In this document: positions 6,985 to 13,257 of the stretch, in pieces
Position numbering within the stretch: the stretch's first letter is position 1
Layout: each line of letters opens with the position of its first letter
From: Pseudomonas sp. TH31
GTDB taxonomy: Bacteria; Pseudomonadota; Gammaproteobacteria; Pseudomonadales; Pseudomonadaceae
DNA length: 33,040 nt
Direction: 5' to 3'
Assembly (NCBI RefSeq): GCF_016650815.1
Contig: NZ_JAEKEZ010000037.1
Location: forward strand, 1 to 33,040
Program-made: the position numbers and the translations under genes
The notes under the pieces: model-generated
Database searches by the model: none
Told to the model about the DNA's origin: nothing
The model's input: only the letters and a program-made list of their open reading frames with translations

Positions 6985-7698
6985 TCATTCTCCGCGCGCG
7001 ATCACTTTTACCCGCTCGCCATTGCTGATTGCACCGAACACTTCGGCGTAGCGCAGCGTGGCGTTGGCGTGTTCACGCATAATGGCTTCAGCGCGTGCGC
7101 CCTGGCGGCTGACCAGCGCGTCGTAGACCGAGTGGTGTTGCATGTGCGCGAAGTTGAAGCGCCGGTATTCACGCGCCATGTCTTCACGATCGATCGCCAG
7201 CGCTGACACTGAGGCGAAAGGGCGATGGTCGTTGCGCGACAGGGCTTCGGCAATGGCCGGGTTGGCGCTGCTTTCGACGATCACCTGATGAAAACGCATG
7301 TTAAGGTCATGGAACGCCTCAAGGTCTTCTTCTGTCACGAAGCCTTTGTCGAACAGTGCATCGCCCTGCACCAGGCATTCGAGCAGCGCCGCCTGCGCTT
7401 GCTCACTCAATCCGCGTTCGGCGCTCTGCCGCGCCGCCAGACCCTCCAGCACTCCGCGTACCTCCACGGCGCCGGCGATATCGTCGGCGCTCACCGAGCG
7501 TACCTGATAGCCCCGCCCGCCATGGCGCACCAGCAAGCCTTCCTGCTCCAGGGTCAGGAAGGCCATGCGCACCGGCATGCGCGAGACGCCGAAGCGTTCC
7601 GCCGTCGGAATCTCCATCAGCCGTTCGCCGGCCGCCAGCTCGCCCGAGGCGATCATTTTGCGCAGTGCGACCAGCACCATTTGACCCGGTTTGCTCAT
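6985..7698 (-). CDS. vanR: GntR/FCD regulator of vanillate genes
   Basis: The start is the ATG at 7698 (MSKPGQMVLVALRKMIASGE), preceded by GGAAG. The open frame extends 79 codons further upstream but that part is low-complexity and unlike the family. The 237-residue protein has an N-terminal winged helix (about residues 5-68, TAERFGVSRMPVRMAFLTLEQEGLLVRHGGRGYQV). An all-helical FCD ligand domain follows (about 80-215), with metal-ligand-type residues in FHDLNMRFHQVIVE and MQHHSVYDAL. It probably represses vanAB until vanillate binds, acting at the two ATGGATCCAT sites upstream of vanA. It is convergent with vanB, the usual Pseudomonas arrangement. Confidence 0.9.
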   Translation of the reverse strand: MSKPGQMVLVALRKMIASGELAAGERLMEIPTAERFGVSRMPVRMAFLTLEQEGLLVRHGGRGYQVRSVSADDIAGAVEVRGVLEGLAARQSAERGLSEQAQAALLECLVQGDALFDKGFVTEEDLEAFHDLNMRFHQVIVESSANPAIAEALSRNDHRPFASVSALAIDREDMAREYRRFNFAHMQHHSVYDALVSRQGARAEAIMREHANATLRYAEVFGAISNGERVKVIARGE

Positions 7699-7751
7699 GC
7701 AGGCGACTTCCAGAGGGGGCCGCCATAGTAACGCAAGGGGAGGGGAGATGC

Positions 7752-7770
7752 AGGGGCGACAAGCGCCCCT
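7752..7770. other. Short hairpin upstream of vanR
   Basis: AGGGGCG-ACAAG-CGCCCCT is a perfect 7-bp inverted repeat between vanR and the SnoaL-like fragment. It lacks a T run in either direction, so its role is unclear. Confidence 0.35.
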
Positions 7771-7785
7771 GGCGGGAGGATCAGA

Positions 7786-8147
7786 GTGACAGTGGGTAGG
7801 CAAGGTCTGCTGGCGTTGTGTGCCGAAGATTTCGAGTGGATCATTCCGGGGAGGATTGGCCACTGGCTGGCACGCACCGCGGGCACGCGGGATTGGCGGA
7901 CGTGCTTCAGAAGGCTTCCGCAGAACTGGAAACATCCATGGAGCCCCCCGAGTTTGTAGCGCAGGGCGACCGGGTTCTGGTCGTTGGCTTTGCGACGGGG
8001 AAAGTAAAAGCCACGAAAAGGACGTTTGAAGACTATTTTGTCTTCGCCATCACTGTTCGCAATGGCAAGCTGACGAACATCCGCGAGTATGTCGACACCC
8101 AAGCATTGGCGCGGGCCTCAGAAATGCTCGCGAGCCCTATGACCTGA
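7786..8147 (+). pseudogene. SnoaL-like / NTF2-like protein, frameshifted and 5'-shortened
   Basis: From a possible GTG at 7786 (GGGAGG upstream) the frame reads GLLALCAEDFEWIIPG up to about 7851. The next frame then gives EDWPLAGTHRGHAGLADVLQ and runs to 8147 (EYVDTQALARASEM). Together they match SnoaL/NTF2-like small alpha+beta barrel proteins, where AEDVEWxxPG...PxAGxxRG is typical. Insertion of a single G in the run at 7848-7851 restores the frame. The N-terminus also looks about 20 residues short. Members are polyketide cyclase-like or of unknown function. It lies beside the HxlR regulator and NADP reductases, so it may belong to that accessory group. Confidence 0.7.
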
Positions 8148-8207
8148 GTCATCGGAACCGATACCCACTCATTTGCGCGCCGAGACAGGGCGCGTTCGCC
8201 GCCTTGT

Positions 8208-8661
8208 TCATCCCCCGCTCTCAGGAAAGATGCACCCGCCATTGCGGACCAGCGCCTTCACTTCCTCGCTCACCTGCATGGGGTTTTGACTTAATCGAGC
8301 AACAAATTCCTCGCGGCGCCGCACGTACGACTTCGAATCATGCTTCGCGCTCCAGAGCACAATGTTGATCACAATTGGAATGAGGTCCAGGCCCTTCTCC
8401 GGTCAAAGTGTAAAAGTCCTTGCGCCTGTCGTCGGGGCTGGGCGCCTTCGAGAGAACGCCTTGCTCCTCAAGAAAGGCTAGTCGGGAAGCAAGAACATTG
8501 GTCGCGATTCCCTCTTCCGATTTCAGGAAATCGCCATACGTCTTCTTTCCAACAAAAACGATGTCGCGAATGATCAAGAGCGACCACCGGTCGCCGAAAA
8601 TCTCCACGCCGTAGTTCACCGCGCAATGGGACCGAAAGTCTTCTTTAAGAGTTGTCTTCAT
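8208..8661 (-). pseudogene. HxlR-family regulator, frameshifted
   Basis: The N-terminal 91 or so residues are a good winged-helix HxlR domain (HCAVNYGVEIFGDRWSLLIIRDIVFVGKKTYGDFL...GIATNVLASRLAFLEEQGVL...DDRRKDFYTLT). The frame as read then turns into an unrelated tail ending at 8338. Removing one base in CTCCGG (8399-8402, plus strand) gives EKGLDLIPIVINIVLWSAKH and a normal C-terminus, stopping at 8208. The intact protein would have about 150 residues, normal for the family. HxlR proteins are redox- or aldehyde-responsive repressors or activators. Two matching palindromes upstream (8680-8694, 8712-8726) suggest it controls itself and the divergent reductase genes. Confidence 0.8.
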
Positions 8662-8679
8662 GGCTGGATCTTAGCATCG

Positions 8680-8694
8680 CTTGCATGTCGCAAG
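8680..8694. promoter_or_regulatory. Putative HxlR operator 1
   Basis: CTTGCATGTCGCAAG, that is CTTGC-N5-GCAAG, lies in the divergent intergenic region between the HxlR gene and the first reductase. It has the same arms and spacer length as the site at 8712-8726, centred 32 bases away. Confidence 0.6.
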
Positions 8695-8711
8695 TAAAAC
8701 CCCATGGATCA

Positions 8712-8726
8712 CTTGCATTTTGCAAG
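8712..8726. promoter_or_regulatory. Putative HxlR operator 2
   Basis: CTTGCATTTTGCAAG is CTTGC-N5-GCAAG inside a longer perfect repeat CACTTGCA-TTT-TGCAAGTG (8710-8728). With the site at 8680-8694 it forms a pair on the same helical face (32 bases, about three turns). Confidence 0.65.
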
Positions 8727-8821
8727 TGAATCGCCCAGCATGGATCTTACGTTGAGTGAGTTCGTCGGGTCGCACCAGCAGCCTAAGAATGAGCAACCCC
8801 ATCCCTGCTAGGAAACTGCGC

Positions 8822-9457
8822 ATGAGCACTATCAGCATTATCGGCTCAGGTGACATGGCCGCAGCGATCGGCGGCCTTGCCGCCAAAGCCGGATACACCG
8901 TCGAGGTGATGAGTCGTGACGCCGCCAACGCGCAGGTGCTGGCCGAGCAGCTTGGAGCCGGCGCGACGACAGGAAGGTTCGGCACCGCCCCGGCCGGGGA
9001 CATGGTCATCCTGGCGGTTCCTTATTCCGCCGTTCTCGACGTGATGAAGCAATACGGCGAAGCACTGGCCGGCAAGCTTCTTGTCGACATCACCAACCCC
9101 GTCGCCCCCGACTTCACAAGCTTTGTGACCCCTGAGGACAGTTTCGGCGCACAGGAGATCGCCAAAGCCGCCCCTGCCGACGCAGAAGTCGTCAAGGCGT
9201 TCAACACCCACTTCACCCACGTCCTGGCCGACGGTCCTGTCGAGGGCCGCCCGCTGGACGTGTTCATCGCCGGGGACGGCGCGCAGGCGAAGGTACGCGT
9301 CTCGGCGTTCATCGAGAGCCTCGGACTGCGCCCGATGGACACTGGGCCGCTGCTCATGGCGCGAACGCTGGAGCATGCCTGCCTGCTTTCGCTGGGCCTC
9401 ATCGCCCACTCCGTCAAGCACACCAACTTCTCAATCGGCGTCAGCCTTCTCGGCTGA
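8822..9457 (+). CDS. F420-type NADP reductase paralogue 1
   Basis: The start is the ATG at 8822 (MSTISIIGSGDMAAAIGG), chosen by similarity to the paralogue at 10650. The 211-residue protein is a single Rossmann domain of the NADPH-dependent F420 reductase (NADP oxidoreductase, coenzyme F420-dependent) family. The dinucleotide loop is GSGDMAAAIGGLAAKAGY. ILAVPYSAVLDVM, DITNP and VVKAFNT are the other family blocks. Pseudomonads are not known to use F420, so the real reaction is likely a different NADP-linked reduction. It is first in a plus-strand group with an SDR and a second paralogue, divergent from HxlR. I see no strong Shine-Dalgarno sequence. Confidence 0.85.
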   Translation: MSTISIIGSGDMAAAIGGLAAKAGYTVEVMSRDAANAQVLAEQLGAGATTGRFGTAPAGDMVILAVPYSAVLDVMKQYGEALAGKLLVDITNPVAPDFTSFVTPEDSFGAQEIAKAAPADAEVVKAFNTHFTHVLADGPVEGRPLDVFIAGDGAQAKVRVSAFIESLGLRPMDTGPLLMARTLEHACLLSLGLIAHSVKHTNFSIGVSLLG

Positions 9458-9509
9458 GTGCACCCGTAGCACCACTTTTCGCATCACATCCCTTACAAGG
9501 AGCAGTCAC

Positions 9510-10451
9510 ATGCACGTTTTCGTTACTGGCGGGACCGGCCATTCCGGTCCGTATATCATTTCCGACCTCATTGCAGCCGGTCACGAGGTCACTGCGCTTG
9601 CCCGGTCGGACAAGTCCGCAGAGGCGGTGTCTGCGCTTGGCGCCAAGGTGCGTCGCGGCGACCTCGATGATCTCGACGGGCTAAAAGCGGCGGCAGCGGA
9701 TTCCGACGGTGTCATTCACGTCGCGCACAGGCAAGACCTGCTTCCCTCCGGAGGCCTCGACGCAGTGGCTGCCGCGGAGCAGGCGATCATGCTCGCATAC
9801 GGCGAGGCACTGAAGGGGACCGGAAAGCCGCTGGTCACGTCTGGGAGCATCGGCTCGCCGGGTTGGGAACATCTCGGCCGTCCAGCCACCGAGGAGGATC
9901 CCACCCTCTCTGGCGGCGAGAAGTTCAAGGGCACCTTGCGAGTTCGTAACATCGTGGAAACGACCGTACTCGGTCTCGCCAAGCAAGGCGTGCGGTCCTC
10001 GGTCGTGCGGATTCCTACCATCATGCACAGCACGACCGACAACGCCGGCTTCCTTCCGATACTGATCGGGCTTGCGAAGGAGAAGGGCGTCGTAGGCTAT
10101 CCCGGTGACGGCAGGAACAACTGGTCGGCCGTGCACGCCCGCGACCTCGCCGCCGTGTTCCGTCTGGCACTGGAGAAGGGCCCTGCCGGCAAAAATTGGC
10201 ACGCGGTTGCCGACGAGGCTATTTCGTTCCGCGAGATCGCCGAGGCCATTGGCAGCCGTCTGGGCTTGCCGGCCGTGAGCATTCCAGCGGACGTACTGAT
10301 GCTGCCGGGATACTTTGGGTTCCTCGCGAATCTGGTCACGTTGGACCTCCCGGCGTCCAACCTCATCACCCGCCAGGCCCTCGGCTGGGAGCCTGCTCAG
10401 CCCGGCCTGTTCGAGGACCTGGACAACGGCCATTACTTCCCTGCCGGCTGA
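9510..10451 (+). CDS. Extended SDR / epimerase-like NAD(P) oxidoreductase
   Basis: The start is the ATG at 9510 (MHVFVTGGTGHSGPYIISDL) with AAGGAG 8 bases upstream; 45 more codons of open frame upstream overlap the preceding gene and are not used. The 313-residue protein has the NAD(P)-binding motif TGGTGHSG, the DLDDLDG acidic stretch and VIHVAHRQ. The active-site region is atypical: TSGSIGS is present but no clear YxxxK follows, as in atypical and NmrA-like SDRs. The substrate is unknown. It sits 52 bases after reductase 1 and 198 bases before reductase 2, so the three probably form one unit. Confidence 0.85.
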   Translation: MHVFVTGGTGHSGPYIISDLIAAGHEVTALARSDKSAEAVSALGAKVRRGDLDDLDGLKAAAADSDGVIHVAHRQDLLPSGGLDAVAAAEQAIMLAYGEALKGTGKPLVTSGSIGSPGWEHLGRPATEEDPTLSGGEKFKGTLRVRNIVETTVLGLAKQGVRSSVVRIPTIMHSTTDNAGFLPILIGLAKEKGVVGYPGDGRNNWSAVHARDLAAVFRLALEKGPAGKNWHAVADEAISFREIAEAIGSRLGLPAVSIPADVLMLPGYFGFLANLVTLDLPASNLITRQALGWEPAQPGLFEDLDNGHYFPAG

Positions 10452-10649
10452 GTTGAGTTGAGCAGGCAGCCGGGTCGCAACTGGCGCGGTGGACAACAAT
10501 GTCGCGATGCGTGATCCGCTCGGGTAAAGATTCTGTCGACCCGGTGATGGCATGAGGAATGACGCACGCGGCTCGGCACACACGCGATATCAATCGTGGG
10601 ATGCCTGTTAAGACAACGAGCAATACTCTAATTCACGAGGAGACTGCAC

Positions 10650-11276
10650 ATGAGCACTATCAGCACTATCAGCATCATCGGCTCAGGAGGCATGGCCGCG
10701 GCGATCGCCGGTCGTACCGCCCAAGCTGGATACACCGTTGAGGTGGTCAGCCGCGACCCCGCCAAGGCGCAGGCCCTGGCCGACAAGCTCGCAGCCGGAG
10801 CGACCACAGGGACGTACGGGGCCATTCCGGCCGGCGACATCGTCATCCTCGCCGTGCCGTACACCGGTGCGGCGTCGGTGGTGGCCGATTACGGGGACGC
10901 GCTCGACGCCAAGGTGATCATCGACATCACCAACACGGCCTCTCCGGACCTCACGGGCCTCGTCTCTCCCGCCGGAAGTTCTGGTGCGCAGGAGATCGCC
11001 AAAATCGCCCCCGCCAGCGCGCATGTCGTGAAGGCATTCAACACCCTCTTCGGCCACGTCCTTGCTAAGGGAGGCCCCCTCGACGTGTTCATCGCCGCCG
11101 ATAATCCGGAGGCCAAGGCGCGCGTCTCGACGTTCATCGAGAGTCTCGGGCTGCGTCCGTTGGATGTCGGCGGCCTGCACATGGCCCAGACGCTCGAGGC
11201 CCTCGGCCTGATGATGATCGGCCTGGCGAAAAACGGCGCCGGCTGGGACATCGCCTTAAACGTTGATATCGGCTGA
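10650..11276 (+). CDS. F420-type NADP reductase paralogue 2
   Basis: This 208-residue protein starts at the ATG at 10650, with GAGGAG (10639-10644) upstream. It is a close relative of the protein at 8822: MSTISTISIIGSGGMAAAIAG, AVPYTGAASVV, DITNTASPDL, GAQEIAKIAP, VVKAFNTLF, RVSTFIESLGLRPLD and the C-terminal QTLEALGLMMIGLA all align. The N-terminal Rossmann loop GSGGMAAA is intact. The first residues show a tandem STI repeat. The two copies probably arose by duplication around the SDR gene and have diverged in the C-terminal third. Function is inferred only as NADP-linked reduction. Confidence 0.87.
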   Translation: MSTISTISIIGSGGMAAAIAGRTAQAGYTVEVVSRDPAKAQALADKLAAGATTGTYGAIPAGDIVILAVPYTGAASVVADYGDALDAKVIIDITNTASPDLTGLVSPAGSSGAQEIAKIAPASAHVVKAFNTLFGHVLAKGGPLDVFIAADNPEAKARVSTFIESLGLRPLDVGGLHMAQTLEALGLMMIGLAKNGAGWDIALNVDIG

Positions 11277-11322
11277 ATCGCCGACACCACGCCCCTCACC
11301 GGCAGGTCCACAAGGTATCTGA

Positions 11323-11643
11323 TTAGAACGGACGCGATCAGATGCAGTCGTCGCTCGTTTCAAGGCCGATCGGGACGACCAGTATCGTGAGTTCCTCGGC
11401 CGCTGCACGGACTTCGAAGCCGAGATAGCTAAGGAGGTGGCGATCCAGAAGTTCACCTACGCGGAGCTGGAGGAGGAAGATACCGACCTGAAGAAATTAA
11501 AGCGCTGGTTCGAGAAGATCCGCAAACTCGATTTCTATGGAGCGCAACTGGCCGAGGTAGCGGCGACGCGGTTGCAGGGGTGCGAGGCGCTTTTAGATGC
11601 CTATGCCAAACAGGTTTTCGAGGCTCATGATGAAAACCACTGA
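11323..11643 (+). pseudogene. chrB: ChrB-type chromate resistance protein, C-terminal fragment
   Basis: The open frame begins after the stop at 11320-11322 and reads FKADRDDQYREFLGRCTDFE ... FTYAELEEEDTDLKKLKRWF ... KLDFYGAQLAEVAATRLQGC to 11643. The run FxxxxAELEExxxDLxKLxxWxxKIRxxDFFGA is the ChrB helical segment. ChrB proteins regulate or assist chromate efflux. Only about 105 residues remain, with no proper start: the N-terminal part is missing and sequence unrelated to it begins after the preceding reductase. A GTG at 11437 could start a shorter product but lacks support. It overlaps the MFS fragment start, as in chr operons. Confidence 0.75.
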
Positions 11644-11964
11644 CAAGTCAGGTAGCACTTCGACTACTGCGCCAATCGAGAAGGCGTCAACCGTCAACGT
11701 CTGGCGCACCATGCCTGGCGGCATCTGGGCGTTGGGCTTCGTCTCGATGCTGATGGACATCTCCTCAGAGATGATTCATGCACTGTTGCCACTCTACATG
11801 GTGACAGTACTGGGTACCTCCGTTCTGGCGGTGGGTCTCATCGAAGGCATAGCCGAGGCTACGGCCTCGATTACCAAGGTATTCTCCGGGGCACTCAGTG
11901 ATCGATTGGGTAAGCGAAAACTGCTCGCGGCGCTGGGCTATGGGCTAGGGGCACTGTCCAAACC
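11627..11964 (+). pseudogene. MFS transporter, N-terminal fragment
   Basis: The start is ATGATG at 11627-11632, overlapping the end of the chrB fragment. The first about 110 residues are a genuine MFS N-terminus: WRTMPGGIWALGFVSMLMDISSEMIHALLPLYMVTVLGTS (TM1-2) and GLIEGIAEATASITKVFSGALSDRLGKRKLL, with the conserved GxLSDRxGRR-type loop after TM2. Homology stops at about 11964 (GALSKP). The open frame then runs on to 12172 through unrelated sequence starting with an inverted repeat. About three quarters of the transporter is missing. MFS genes of this type accompany chrB in chromate resistance operons. Confidence 0.75.
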
Positions 11965-11972
11965 GAGTGGCG

Positions 11973-11991
11973 TCTACTTCCCAAGTAGACG
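11973..11991. repeat. Inverted repeat at MFS truncation point
   Basis: GTCTACTTCCCAAGTAGAC is a perfect inverted repeat with 7-base arms (GTCTACT/AGTAGAC), placed within about 10 bases of where MFS homology ends. It could be the scar or end of a lost mobile element. Confidence 0.5.
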
Positions 11992-12230
11992 TCACCCGGT
12001 TAATCAGGGACGGTCTGAAGTAGTCGCGTTTACTTCTCTAATGACGACCGTTTTCCAGTTGCACGACTCGTTATCGGGAACTACCCAACCGTCAAGCCTG
12101 CGCGAGCGCCAGGTTCGGGACGGGCCATGGCCCTGGTCGCAGGAATTTGAACTGCGCGGCGTTGCTCGATAGAGTCGCGCCCTGATCCGGCAGCAAGCTG
12201 CCGGACACTCGTGGTCAAAAGGAACGGCAG
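11992..12230. other. Junction sequence between truncated island and trmK
   Basis: No gene was recognised. The hairpin TCCGGCAG-CAAG-CTGCCGGA (12186-12205) is perfect but has no T run. The left part (to about 12110) has no recognised similarity; the right part may be the native trmK upstream region. Confidence 0.35.
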
Positions 12231-12926
12231 TTGAACCAACAGACATTGTCCATGCGCCTGGAACGCGTGGCGGCGCATGTGCCAGCAGGCGCGCGCCTGG
12301 CCGATATCGGCTCGGATCACGGCTACCTGCCGGTGGCGTTGATGCGCCGTGGCGCCATCGCGGCGGCGGTGGCCGGCGAGGTGGCATTGACGCCGCTGCG
12401 CTCGGCCGAACGCACTGTGCGCGAGAATGGCCTGGACCAGCGGATTACCGTGCGCCTGGGCAATGGCCTGGCGGTGATCGAGCCGGGCGACGGGGTCACG
12501 GCGATCAGCATCTGCGGCATGGGCGGCGAAACGATCCGCGACATCCTCGACAACGGCCAGGAGCGCCTGAGCGGCCAGGAGCGCCTGATCCTGCAGCCCA
12601 ACGGCGGCGAGCAGCCACTGCGCCAATGGCTGATGGAAAATGGCTACCGCATCCTCTGCGAGGAACTGCTGCGGGAAAACCGCTTCGACTACGAAATCAT
12701 CGTCGCCGAGCGCGCCGGACCGGTGATCTACACCGCCGAGGAGCTGTACTTCGGCCCGCTGCAGATGCAGGCACGCAGCCCGGTGTTCCTGGCCAAGTGG
12801 CAACGAATACTGCGCGAGAAGCAGAAGACCCTGAGCAACCTGGCCCGGGCGCGGCAGGCCGTGACCGAGGAAAAGGTGCAGGACATCGCCCGGCAGGCCC
12901 GGTGGATCACCCAGTTGCTGGCTTGA
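12231..12926 (+). CDS. trmK: tRNA (adenine(22)-N1)-methyltransferase family protein
   Basis: TrmK uses S-adenosylmethionine to methylate N1 of adenine 22 in tRNA. The TTG at 12231 (MNQQTLSMRLERVAAHVPAG) with AAGGAA about 7 bases upstream is the likely start; an ATG at 12252 would drop seven residues. The 231-residue protein has the Rossmann SAM-binding motif ARLADIGSDHGYLPV (about residues 20-34). The family block ISICGMGGETI follows, then LILQPNGGEQPLRQWL, where the QPN/NPPY-like motif would be, and a C-terminal helical coiled coil (about 185-230) characteristic of TrmK. It is core genome, and marks the right border of the disturbed region. Confidence 0.9.
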   Translation: MNQQTLSMRLERVAAHVPAGARLADIGSDHGYLPVALMRRGAIAAAVAGEVALTPLRSAERTVRENGLDQRITVRLGNGLAVIEPGDGVTAISICGMGGETIRDILDNGQERLSGQERLILQPNGGEQPLRQWLMENGYRILCEELLRENRFDYEIIVAERAGPVIYTAEELYFGPLQMQARSPVFLAKWQRILREKQKTLSNLARARQAVTEEKVQDIARQARWITQLLA

Positions 12927-13257
12927 AAATAGCTTCGGTCATCCTGATCCAGTCGCACCCGCTCAATCGGCCGGGATGTCCGGCAACACTGCAAACCCGT
13001 CGAGCGCGAGGGCGTTTGATCACGTCTACAAACGCCGCCGCGGATCTCGCGCCATTTGCGGCGATCAAACACCTCACCGTAGAAAAAGGTTGTCCTGGAT
13101 AACCCGTAGCGAATAACGCGTTGCCCGTCCCCTAGTTGGGACTAAAGCGAATAAAACGATTGAAAAAAACCGCTATAAGCTTTAAACGGAAAGATCACTG
13201 GCACATCGCTAGCCATCAATAAGTGAGCATCGCCAGTTTCTGGCTCAGGGAGCGCTG
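12927..13257. other. Structured leader region before the GGDEF-EAL gene
   Basis: There is no gene here. GGCGTTTGATC (13011-13021) pairs with GATCAAACACC (13063-13073) with one mismatch and encloses a second arm pair CGCCGC/GCGGCG, so a long stem is possible and may end the trmK transcript. GTCCC-CTAGTT-GGGAC (13127-13142) is a separate palindrome. An A/T-rich stretch (about 13143-13190) after it may hold the promoter of the downstream gene. Confidence 0.5.
13127..13142. promoter_or_regulatory. Palindrome upstream of the GGDEF-EAL gene
   Basis: GTCCCCTAGTTGGGAC has perfect 5-base arms around CTAGTT, 116 bases before the start codon and just upstream of an A/T-rich stretch. It is a plausible operator for an unidentified regulator. 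Confidence 0.4.

Noticed and set aside
8822..11276. Evidence for a coenzyme F420 system
   Set aside because: Only the reductase family name points to F420; no F420 biosynthesis or F420-dependent enzyme is present in the window.
12186..12205. Perfect hairpin TCCGGCAG-CAAG-CTGCCGGA as a terminator
   Set aside because: No T run on either strand, so intrinsic termination is not supported.
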